DNA from: an uncultured Eubacterium sp.
GTDB lineage: Bacteria > Bacillota > Clostridia > Oscillospirales > Acutalibacteraceae
DNA: 5,384 nucleotides
Assembly: GCA_945980015.1 (NCBI GenBank)
Contig: CAMFQI010000102.1
Span: 1 to 5,384, forward strand
Direction: 5' to 3'
This document shows positions 1 to 5,384 of the stretch, piece after piece. The notes beneath the pieces were generated by a model. The model was not told where the DNA came from, searched no databases, and was given only the letters and a program-made list of their open reading frames with translations. Position numbers and translations under genes: made by a program. Every line of letters begins with the position of its first letter. The first letter of the stretch is position 1.

Positions 1-43
1 TTCCTCTACGTCTCGTGGGCTCGGAGATGTGTATAAGAGACAG
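1..43 (+). other. Untrimmed Illumina Nextera i7 adapter (sequencing artefact)
   Basis: Positions 25-43 are exactly the 19-base Tn5 mosaic end AGATGTGTATAAGAGACAG. Positions 10-24 are the Nextera read-2 adapter segment GTCTCGTGGGCTCGG. Positions 2-9 (TCCTCTAC) match the reverse complement of the Nextera N712 index as I remember it, and base 1 fits the last base of the P7 primer. This is library DNA left on the contig end, not genome sequence. Read through in frame, it adds the false N-terminus MGSEMCIRDR to the gene that follows, a contaminant peptide often seen in databases. Native sequence begins at 44. Confidence 0.97.
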
Positions 44-47
44 GTAT

Positions 48-1241
48 ATGATTGACGAAATCACTCATATCATCAAGACCTTTGAAAAGAGAGACCCCGG
101 CTCAAAGGGTGAAAAGCAGGCTTGCGAGTATATGGCAGATGTACTCAAAAAGGACTGCGGCTGTGAGACCGCCGAGGTTGAAAGCTTCAAGGAAAATCCC
201 GGAGCATTCTACGGTTGGATTTATTTCACAATCACATTTGTTTTGGCAGGTATTGCACTTTTCTTCGTTGCGCCTATCGTAAGTATTCTTCTTATCGTTT
301 TAGGCTTGATAATCGTGCTTGCTGAATTCGGCTTTTACAAAAAGCTTGTTGATAAGTTTTTCCCCGAAAAAACAGGACACAATGTAACCGCAATCAAGAA
401 GTGTACAAACGGTACTCCGAAAAGAAGAATTCTCTTTAACGGTCATCCGGACGCTGCATGGGAATGGCCTATGAACTACAAGTTCGGCGGCGTCGGCTTT
501 GAGGGTCACGCTATCGCCTGCGGCTTGGGTGCAGTATATTATATTGTTCTTTCAATAATCAAGTGCGTGAAGTACGGCGTTTTCGGAACAGTTGCCGTAA
601 CAGAGCCTATTATGAAGGCTGCATTAATCGGCTTGATTTTCCTCATTCCGCTTGTTGGTCTTTATTGGATGGTAAACTATCGCAGAGTTGTTGACGGCGC
701 AAACGACAACCTTTCCGGCTGTTATATGGGTATCGCCGTTATGAAGATGCTCAAGGACGAGGGTATTGACCTTGAGGATACAGAAATCGGTTGTATTATG
801 ACAGGCTCCGAGGAAGCAGGTCTTCGCGGTTCAAAGGCTTGGTGCGAGGCTCACGCAGGCGAATTTCAGGATTGCCCGACTATGATTATTTCATACGATA
901 CAATTCACGACCCGAAATTCCTTATGGTAAACTACCGTGACCTTAACGGTACCGTAAAGGCTGACAAGGATTATTCCGATTTGTTCCTTGAAGCCGCACA
1001 GGCTGTTAACGTACCTTGCAAAAAGGGTTGGGTACCTCCTCTCGGCGGTGCAACCGACTCAGCTGCTTTTGCACAGGCAGGCTTCCGTGCCGCAGGTATT
1101 ACGGGACTTAACCATAATCTTGAGGATTACTACCATACACGCCGTGATACATACGACAATATGAACGCCGAGGGACTTGCAAATTGCTATGCCGCAACTG
1201 TCAAGACTCTTGAAATGTGGATTAACGGCGCAAAGCAATAA
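48..1241 (+). CDS. M28-family zinc aminopeptidase with embedded membrane helices (5' end uncertain)
   Basis: This is a predicted metallo-aminopeptidase that would release N-terminal residues from peptides using two zinc ions. Numbered from the ATG at 48 (397 residues), the M28 ligand set is complete: H133 (GHPD), D220 (GANDN), E255/E256 (GSEEAGLRGS, catalytic base and ligand), D284 (ISYD) and H363 (YYHT). The opening RDPGSKGEKQA...YMADVL is typical of M28 N-termini, so 48 is probably close to the true start. Only four native bases precede it, however, so no ribosome site can be seen and the gene may begin further upstream. The apparent longer frame from 15 is adapter-encoded. Hydrophobic stretches at about 56-74, 76-96, 158-177 and 188-210 look like membrane helices interleaved with the catalytic segments, so it is probably a membrane protein. 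HPD replaces the more usual HxD with Tyr, Thr or Met in the middle. The physiological substrate is unknown. A strong terminator follows directly. Confidence 0.82.
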   Translation: MIDEITHIIKTFEKRDPGSKGEKQACEYMADVLKKDCGCETAEVESFKENPGAFYGWIYFTITFVLAGIALFFVAPIVSILLIVLGLIIVLAEFGFYKKLVDKFFPEKTGHNVTAIKKCTNGTPKRRILFNGHPDAAWEWPMNYKFGGVGFEGHAIACGLGAVYYIVLSIIKCVKYGVFGTVAVTEPIMKAALIGLIFLIPLVGLYWMVNYRRVVDGANDNLSGCYMGIAVMKMLKDEGIDLEDTEIGCIMTGSEEAGLRGSKAWCEAHAGEFQDCPTMIISYDTIHDPKFLMVNYRDLNGTVKADKDYSDLFLEAAQAVNVPCKKGWVPPLGGATDSAAFAQAGFRAAGITGLNHNLEDYYHTRRDTYDNMNAEGLANCYAATVKTLEMWINGAKQ

Positions 1242-1257
1242 TAACTAAATAAGAACA

Positions 1258-1289
1258 GAAACGGGATTCGATTTTACGAATCCCGTTTT
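1258..1289 (+). terminator. Intrinsic terminator of the M28 peptidase gene
   Basis: A perfect 12-bp stem (AAACGGGATTCG at 1259-1270 with CGAATCCCGTTT at 1277-1288) encloses a 6-base loop. One further G-U pair (1258/1289) is possible, and the 3' arm ends in TTTT. It lies 17 bases after the stop codon. The short T run makes it a moderate terminator, mainly for the plus strand. Confidence 0.85.
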
Positions 1290-1339
1290 AGATTGTCGAT
1301 AAAGTGGGCTGAAACACGCCTTATAAATTAAACAAACCG

Positions 1340-1398
1340 AATTGAGCCTCCTTTGTGTAAATGGAGGTAGCAACGCATTGCGCTGACCGAGGGATTGT
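1340..1398 (-). repeat. Intergenic hairpin repeat of a type common in gut Clostridia
   Basis: Read on the minus strand, this begins ACAATCCCTCGGTCAGC and ends with the pair CCTCC...GGAGG around TTTACACAAA (1347-1351 with 1363-1367). A second, imperfect hairpin is possible around GCAACGCATTGC (1370-1381). I recognise the pattern of ACAATCCCTC-GTCAGC, then a CTCC/TTTACACAA/GGAG hairpin, as a frequent intergenic repeat in Ruminococcaceae and Lachnospiraceae genomes. That is recall, not a search. It has no coding capacity, and only one copy lies in this window, so copy number cannot be judged here. Confidence 0.55.
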
Positions 1399-1469
1399 AA
1401 AAAGTGGGGTTGTTATTACTTAAAACATTAACCTTGTTCACCAAATCAACACACCAAAAACAACATATC

Positions 1470-1509
1470 AAAAACCAACAAGAGGAACCGTCCCCCCTTG
1501 TTGGTTTTT
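1470..1509. repeat. Perfect 13-bp inverted repeat with GGAACCGTCCCC loop
   Basis: AAAAACCAACAAG (1470-1482) is the exact reverse complement of CTTGTTGGTTTTT (1497-1509). The 14-base loop is AGGAACCGTCCCCC. The loop on the minus strand contains GGGGACGGTTCCT, a motif I recall as an abundant dispersed element in Firmicutes genomes, sometimes near IS200/REP-associated (Y1) transposases. No transposase is present here. The T-rich 3' arm could also give weak termination on the plus strand. A remnant or non-autonomous mobile repeat is the preferred reading. Confidence 0.6.
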
Positions 1510-1547
1510 GTACAAAAAACAGTACCAAAAGGCAAATAGCATGGTAC
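1505..1547. repeat. GTAC-centred palindrome and inverted repeat cluster
   Basis: TTTTTGTACAAAAA at 1505-1518 is a perfect 14-bp palindrome that shares its T run with the 3' arm of the neighbouring 13-bp hairpin, so the two structures exclude each other. Just beyond it, GTACCA (1522-1527) and TGGTAC (1542-1547) form a 6-bp inverted repeat around a 14-base loop. These may be the outer part of the same dispersed element. No regulatory role can be shown. Confidence 0.45.
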
Positions 1548-1605
1548 AAATATCGGACTACTCCCTGTGTAAAATAATGCATAGAAACAATGTAAAACCA
1601 CTAAA

Positions 1606-1634
1606 GAACTGATAAGCTCATCAGTTCCTTTTTT
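1606..1634. terminator. Probable bidirectional terminator between convergent genes
   Basis: GAACTGAT (1606-1613) pairs perfectly with ATCAGTTC (1620-1627) around a 6-base loop. On the plus strand the stem is followed by C and six T (1628-1634). On the minus strand it begins 5 bases past the lipoprotein stop codon, preceded by an A run and followed by TTTAGTGGTTTTA, so it also ends the minus-strand operon. The plus-strand tail is the better one. The position between two converging transcripts fits a shared terminator. Confidence 0.75.
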
Positions 1635-2082
1635 AATACCACTTATTTATCCAGCCATCTTTGTCTGTAAAAGGTTGGGTTTGTTTTTGTGGTGTAGTTG
1701 TATTAGTTTGAGTTGTTGTTTCGTCTGTTGATATTTCTGTGCTCGTTTCAGTTTTATTATTTCGGACAGTTGTGGTTTTTGAATTATCTGTTACAGTATT
1801 AAAATCGATAACATTATCTGCGTTGTTTTGGACAGATGTTGATATTGTTTGAGTTTTAGTTGCTTTGCTTTGTACAGTAATTTCTGTTGTAACAACATCA
1901 CCATTTTCTTTGGTAACAATATCGTTGTTTTCATCAGTAACCGGCTCATAGTAATGAGTAATACCGTTACTGTCCGTAACAGCAGTAGTGGATATGCTTT
2001 CACTACCGCTGTTATTTGTGCAGGCAACAAAAGAGCAAATAATCACTACAACAGAAACGATAATTAAAATCTGCTTTTTCAT
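1633..2082 (-). CDS. Small Thr/Asn-rich surface lipoprotein, function unknown
   Basis: This encodes 149 residues and I do not recognise the family. Residues 1-21 form a lipoprotein signal: two lysines, a hydrophobic core (ILIIVSVVVII) and Cys21 after FVA, a slightly atypical lipobox since position -3 is Phe rather than Leu. The mature protein would be tethered outside the membrane by Cys21. Three short imperfect repeats of the form VT-x-x-N-x-x-[IV] occur at about 35-41, 48-55 and 56-63, perhaps a small beta structure. Residues 72-138 are a Thr/Ser/Gln/Asn-rich low-complexity stretch, likely an extended linker. The C-terminus is FTDKDGWINKWY, a compact aromatic tail. The ATG lies 2 bases after the stop of the 41-residue peptide gene, with only a weak GGCTGG ribosome-site match, so translation probably depends on coupling. 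It is the last gene of the operon, closed by the hairpin at 1606-1627. It may be a partner or surface tether for the protease upstream; this is inference. Confidence 0.8.
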   Translation of the reverse strand: MKKQILIIVSVVVIICSFVACTNNSGSESISTTAVTDSNGITHYYEPVTDENNDIVTKENGDVVTTEITVQSKATKTQTISTSVQNNADNVIDFNTVTDNSKTTTVRNNKTETSTEISTDETTTQTNTTTPQKQTQPFTDKDGWINKWY

Positions 2083-2084
2083 TT

Positions 2085-2210
2085 TTACCAGCCGTCTGAG
2101 CCGTCAACAATATTGTCGTCATCACGAATATCGTTACCGCTTGTTGTGATAACATCAACCGTTTTGAATTCTTCAATTTCAGTAATCGGCTTTAAATATT
2201 TTTCTTTCAT
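2085..2210 (-). CDS. 41-residue acidic peptide, cysteine-free, coupled to the protease gene
   Basis: This short gene is easily missed. It encodes 41 residues, beginning MKEKYLKPITEIEEFKTVD and ending DDDNIVDGSDGW. The start is well supported: GGAGG lies 7 bases before the ATG, inside the last codons of the protease gene, whose stop is 2 bases upstream. Its own TAA lies 2 bases before the lipoprotein ATG. There is no signal peptide, membrane segment or cysteine. The N-terminal half is charged, with alternating Lys and Glu. The second half is rich in Asp, Gly and Asn with a terminal Trp. The opening (Y-x-KP-x-x-E-x-x-x-F-x-x-x-D-[IV]-[IT]-T-S-G) resembles short conserved peptides I recall from gut Firmicutes, which have no known role. 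It could be a precursor of a processed peptide, a protease substrate or inhibitor, or a regulatory leader. The gene is likely real; its function is unknown. Confidence 0.78.
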   Translation of the reverse strand: MKEKYLKPITEIEEFKTVDVITTSGNDIRDDDNIVDGSDGW

Positions 2211-2212
2211 TG

Positions 2213-5200
2213 TTACGCCTCCAATAATCTATTAACTGCATTTTTTGTATTTTCATCTATTTCATCATCTGCCAGCACAAGTCCTGCAACCTCACCGAAT
2301 GAGCCCTTTTGTATGTTAGAGTAGAAATACATTCCGTCTATGCAGACATAGGCTCTTGCTGTGATTTCTCTATCGTAATACGCTGTTGGAATATTTGATA
2401 TTACAAGGTTAAATGATGTAGTACCGTCTTTTTCTATTCTGTTTGGTGCTAATGCTTTCTTAACCGTGCTTGAGTCAACAGTATCTATTGATAAATCTTC
2501 GGCACCTTTTTGGCTGTAAATGAATCCATATTCAACATTACTTGCAAGGCTTTCTATTTCATCAATATTATCCCAAGTGAAGCCGAATCGAAGTCCGGCA
2601 GCTGAGCAGCATATTGATCTGCCCAAATCGGTTACATTTGCAGGATTTTCAATGCTTTCATTCCTGCTGTCACTTGGGATAAAATTCAATCCGTTAGGAT
2701 AATAAATCAATTTCTTTTTTGCCCATTCTTCTGCAAAAGAGCCTTCGGGTGCAATAATTGTATATTTTCCGCATATACCGCTTTCCTGATTTTTACCTTC
2801 TTTTAAGCTGTCCGACAGGTATAACGTGAAATCATTAGATTTTGGAAAATCTGCAAATTTTGCAATCCTTTCAAGTTTTGGGGCATAAATGAATTTAAAA
2901 TTTGTAAATTCTTTAAACTCACAGTAATCATAATTAAATTCGGTTGCCTTTGGTGCATATATAAATTCAAGTGCAGGAACTACACCCTGACTGAGTTGAT
3001 ATCTGCCTTCGTCATCCGTAGTGAAGGAAGGAATTTGTTTTGAATCCGGTGCATACACATACTTTAACGAAAAACAATTGAGAAATTCACTTGAACCTGT
3101 GCCTATCGTTTCCACATTTTCCATATTTACGCATTCAAGACTGCTTCCGGAAAAGTCATCACCACCTAATTTTTTACAATTCGGAATATTGATTATTTTT
3201 GCTTTTGAATTCACAAAAGCATATCCCCAAGTTTTTATGCAATTAGGTAAATCCAATTTTTCAAATTGTGAATCCTCAAATGCATGGGATTCAAGCTCTG
3301 TGATATTAGTAAAATCCATTTCTTTAGGCAGAGATATGCAGTTTGCAAAAGCATAGTAACCTATTTTTGTTACATTAGGTATATCAACCTCTTTAAGCAT
3401 TTTGCAATCTTTAAATCCGCCACTAAGATTAGTGATTTTCGGGAGATTAGCATATGTAATAGGAGTGTTTTCAAAAGAGCAATTTTCCCAAGTTATATTT
3501 GGGAAATCGGCATTTTGCAATCCAGTGCCTGATAAACATTGAGTGGTAGCATATTCTAATTTTTCTCTGAAAGTTAAATCAGTTAACAGATTACATCCAT
3601 AAAATGCTTCGGGATACAAGCTTTTTATGTTAGGCATATTTTCATCATAGAGCGAATAGCATTCTTTAAATGACCTTGTTGAACACGATTCCACTCCTAA
3701 GCCGACAATTCGCTCGAGAGCACTGCCGTTAAATGCATCATATTCTATGTCCTTTACGGTATCTGGAAGCTCAATATTAACGATACCGCTATCCATAAAA
3801 CATCCCACGCCTATTTCAACAGGTGTTATACCTTTTATTGTATCAGGAACCTTAATTGATGCATATTTGCCGTTATAGGCAGTAATTACACCCTCGTCCG
3901 TTATTTCAAAATCATTTTCATCTGCGTTTCTGAATATCTGATAATTCTGCATTGTATATTTGCTGTGCATAGAGTTGCCAACAATCGGAAATGCCGCCGC
4001 TATGATAGTTGCCTGACTATCGATTTCAATTGCTTTTCTGTACGTAGTACCGTTTGTTGAACTCGGCAATGTATTATCCGTTGTGTAAACAATCTTAGTA
4101 TTTAGCTTGTCGGTGCTGGACAATTCTACCTTTATCGTGTCATAATATGTTCCGCTTTCAATGCTGAAGGCTACATCACTTTTGCGCTCGTCACTCTCAA
4201 TAAGGTTTGAGAAATTGAGCAAACCCGCACCTGCCCACATTCTGTCTGAGGTTTTGTTTCTTTTAATGGCAGAATTCTTTAATATTTCATAAATATCATC
4301 AGGTGTTCGTGAGGTATCCTGCATAAGCACATATGCAGCAGCCGCAGCAACAAACGGGGAAGAAAAAGAGGTTCCGTTTACATACTCATATGAATCACTG
4401 TTTGCCACTTTGTATGTTTTTACATTTTCACCCGGAGCTGCTATATCCACGGTTGTACCGTAGTTTGAAAACCAACATTTATTTCCGTTTTCATCATAAG
4501 CCGATACGGCAAGCACATTTTCATTATTAGCCGGGGTGGAGTCTTTAGTATCAACATTTTCATTACCGGCGGCGGCAATCAGTGCTATACCGCTGTCTTT
4601 CAGCTCCTGAAAAAGATGCTTTTCAACGGCACTTTCAGGTTCGTAGCCGCCATAGCTCATATTGAGAATATCCGGCTGATTTTCCTTCATAGCAAGTATG
4701 TATTCATACGCACATATTAAACTCGAGGAATAGAGATGTCCTTGACTGTCGCCCACCTTAAATGCAGACAGTTTAACATTATCCGGTGTAGACTGAGCAA
4801 TAACACCTGCCACATTCGTTCCGTGTCCGTGTTCATCAGTTTCTATGTCACCGATATGTGATGTTGAAAAATTTTTATAAGTTCTGATTATACGGTCTTT
4901 CATTTTGGTGTGTCCATAATATATTCCGGTATCAATTATACCCACAATAATCTGAGGATTGTCAGTATTCTTAAAATATTTAAGTGTAGTATCTGCTTCG
5001 GAATACTTATATGCCCAATCGCTTTCTGTTGAAGATGAAGAAGCGGACACTGTATATAAGTTATCATTTTGAACAGTCAATCCCTGCTTTTCATACTGAG
5101 CTGCTGCCTTTTCAGCATCTTCCTCATTATCAAACTGAATAAAAGCATAGCCCAAGCCGTATACCTCGTCAACCGCATCATAGGTATTAATTTTCGATTT

Positions 5201-5384
5201 TGTTTCAACAATCAGTCTGTTATCAACAGAAAGACCGGCGGCTTGGGCACTGTCGAGCTTTTCTTCATATTCTTTGTTATATTCCTCGCTCATTGCAGTA
5301 ACTTTTTCGCAGACAGCAACAACATTGTTTTGTTCAATTTCTGACGCTATTGCAGTATAGCAAGGTGATAATGCAGATATTGAT
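2213..5384 (-). CDS. Secreted subtilisin-like S8 protease with leucine-rich repeats (5' end outside window)
   Basis: A serine endopeptidase, probably secreted. The first ATG is at 5293, but the frame stays open to the edge. It adds 30 residues (SISALSP... onward) that look like the end of a signal peptide, so the true start lies beyond the window and 1056 residues are visible. Numbered from 5293: I9-like propeptide about 24-82; S8 domain about 95-365 with Asp121 (IIDTG), His157 (HGHGTNVAG), oxyanion Asn244 (AAAGN) and Ser309 (NGTSFSSP), so it should be active. Residues 374-453 resemble a chitobiase C-terminal-like beta domain (VYTTDNTLPSS). About 495-830 carry some 14 BspA-type leucine-rich units of 20-24 residues, many with AF and a cysteine. 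About 885-1004 form a C-terminal domain (SAAGLRFGF, EYGFIYS, ITARAYV) as in other clostridial surface proteins. There is no LPXTG, membrane tail or dockerin. It is the first visible gene of the operon. Confidence 0.9.
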   Translation of the reverse strand, partial: SISALSPCYTAIASEIEQNNVVAVCEKVTAMSEEYNKEYEEKLDSAQAAGLSVDNRLIVETKSKINTYDAVDEVYGLGYAFIQFDNEEDAEKAAAQYEKQGLTVQNDNLYTVSASSSSTESDWAYKYSEADTTLKYFKNTDNPQIIVGIIDTGIYYGHTKMKDRIIRTYKNFSTSHIGDIETDEHGHGTNVAGVIAQSTPDNVKLSAFKVGDSQGHLYSSSLICAYEYILAMKENQPDILNMSYGGYEPESAVEKHLFQELKDSGIALIAAAGNENVDTKDSTPANNENVLAVSAYDENGNKCWFSNYGTTVDIAAPGENVKTYKVANSDSYEYVNGTSFSSPFVAAAAAYVLMQDTSRTPDDIYEILKNSAIKRNKTSDRMWAGAGLLNFSNLIESDERKSDVAFSIESGTYYDTIKVELSSTDKLNTKIVYTTDNTLPSSTNGTTYRKAIEIDSQATIIAAAFPIVGNSMHSKYTMQNYQIFRNADENDFEITDEGVITAYNGKYASIKVPDTIKGITPVEIGVGCFMDSGIVNIELPDTVKDIEYDAFNGSALERIVGLGVESCSTRSFKECYSLYDENMPNIKSLYPEAFYGCNLLTDLTFREKLEYATTQCLSGTGLQNADFPNITWENCSFENTPITYANLPKITNLSGGFKDCKMLKEVDIPNVTKIGYYAFANCISLPKEMDFTNITELESHAFEDSQFEKLDLPNCIKTWGYAFVNSKAKIINIPNCKKLGGDDFSGSSLECVNMENVETIGTGSSEFLNCFSLKYVYAPDSKQIPSFTTDDEGRYQLSQGVVPALEFIYAPKATEFNYDYCEFKEFTNFKFIYAPKLERIAKFADFPKSNDFTLYLSDSLKEGKNQESGICGKYTIIAPEGSFAEEWAKKKLIYYPNGLNFIPSDSRNESIENPANVTDLGRSICCSAAGLRFGFTWDNIDEIESLASNVEYGFIYSQKGAEDLSIDTVDSSTVKKALAPNRIEKDGTTSFNLVISNIPTAYYDREITARAYVCIDGMYFYSNIQKGSFGEVAGLVLADDEIDENTKNAVNRLLEA
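2218..2222 (-). promoter_or_regulatory. Shine-Dalgarno site of the 41-residue peptide gene
   Basis: GGAGG on the minus strand, 7 bases before the ATG at 2210. It overlaps the Leu-Glu-Ala codons at the 3' end of the protease gene, so terminating ribosomes cover it. It decides the peptide start and argues for translational coupling. Confidence 0.85.

Larger units (their letters stand above)
1290..1605. other. Non-coding interval between convergent genes
   Basis: I see no credible gene on either strand here. The longest open frame (1328-1582, minus) has no ribosome site, runs through two repeat elements and has unnatural Cys/Trp-rich composition. The interval instead holds a compact clostridial-type hairpin repeat near 1340-1398, a perfect hairpin at 1470-1509, and a cluster of GTAC-centred inverted repeats up to about 1547. 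The stretches 1290-1339, 1399-1469 and 1548-1605 show nothing I recognise. As both flanking genes point inwards, no promoter is expected. Confidence 0.7.

Noticed and set aside
1361..1423. Short plus-strand ORF starting ATGGAGGTAGC
   Set aside because: Only 20 codons, no ribosome site, and it lies within the intergenic repeat.
1470..1509. CRISPR repeat or intrinsic terminator
   Set aside because: It is a single copy with no spacer periodicity, so not CRISPR. As a terminator, the 14-base loop is long and no gene ends beside it.
1328..1582. 84-codon open frame on the minus strand
   Set aside because: It has no ribosome site, reads straight through two repeat elements and has unlikely Cys/Trp-rich composition. 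The RGDGSSCWF segment is simply the translated repeat loop.
1849..2067. Plus-strand frame opposite the lipoprotein
   Set aside because: It is antisense to a gene with a clear lipoprotein signal and low-complexity repeats, has no ribosome site, and its content mirrors the repeats on the other strand.
2085..2210. Reading the 41-residue peptide as an ester-linked (graspetide) or lanthipeptide precursor
   Set aside because: There is a TT followed by an acidic run (DIRDDDN), but no ATP-grasp, lanthionine or radical-SAM enzyme is visible in the window and the peptide lacks Cys. It is kept only as an open possibility for sequence upstream of the window.
2213..2290. Dockerin or sortase signal at the protease C-terminus
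   Set aside because: The tail LADDEIDENTKNAVNRLLEA has some Asp but no calcium-binding dockerin loop, no LPXTG-like motif, and no hydrophobic segment.
5069..5344. Plus-strand frame with hydrophobic stretches near the right edge
   Set aside because: It is antisense to the propeptide region of the protease. The apparent hydrophobicity comes from reverse-complemented Lys/Glu-rich codons.

Overview
The window is a contig end. It carries the 3' part of one plus-strand gene, a non-coding stretch with repeats, and a compact three-gene minus-strand operon that runs off the right edge. The moderately low GC, Gram-positive-type lipoprotein and Shine-Dalgarno signals, a BspA-like leucine-rich surface protein and the intergenic repeat types all suggest an anaerobic gut Firmicute (Clostridia, probably Ruminococcaceae/Oscillospiraceae-like). 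This is inference from style, not a database match. The first 43 bases are not biological: they are an untrimmed Illumina Nextera i7 adapter (index plus Tn5 mosaic end), so native sequence starts at 44.

Left part (44-1241, +): an M28-type zinc aminopeptidase with all five expected metal ligands and four predicted membrane helices built into the peptidase fold. It ends at a 12-bp-stem intrinsic terminator (1258-1289).

Middle (1290-1632): no credible gene. The stretch holds a compact hairpin repeat of a type I recall from gut Clostridia (about 1340-1398), a perfect 13-bp hairpin with a GGAACCGTCCCC-type loop (1470-1509) flanked by GTAC-centred palindromes, and a terminator (1606-1634) between the converging transcripts.

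Right part (1633-5384, -): a probable operon read right to left. It encodes a large secreted subtilisin-like (S8) protease, open at its 5' end because the frame continues to the window edge. Next come a 41-residue acidic, cysteine-free peptide at 2085-2210 and a 149-residue Thr/Asn-rich lipoprotein. The two junctions are each 2 nt between stop and next ATG, and the peptide's GGAGG ribosome site lies inside the protease's last codons. This implies one mRNA and translational coupling. The protease has a propeptide, an intact Asp/His/Ser triad with oxyanion Asn, a chitobiase-C-like beta domain, about 14 BspA-type leucine-rich units and a C-terminal domain of a kind seen on clostridial surface proteins, but no visible wall anchor.

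The candidate undescribed system is this protease/small peptide/lipoprotein trio. The protease could act at the cell surface, with the lipoprotein as a membrane-tethered partner and the peptide as a substrate, signal or regulator. Only the gene arrangement and sequence features are seen; the functional link is inference.
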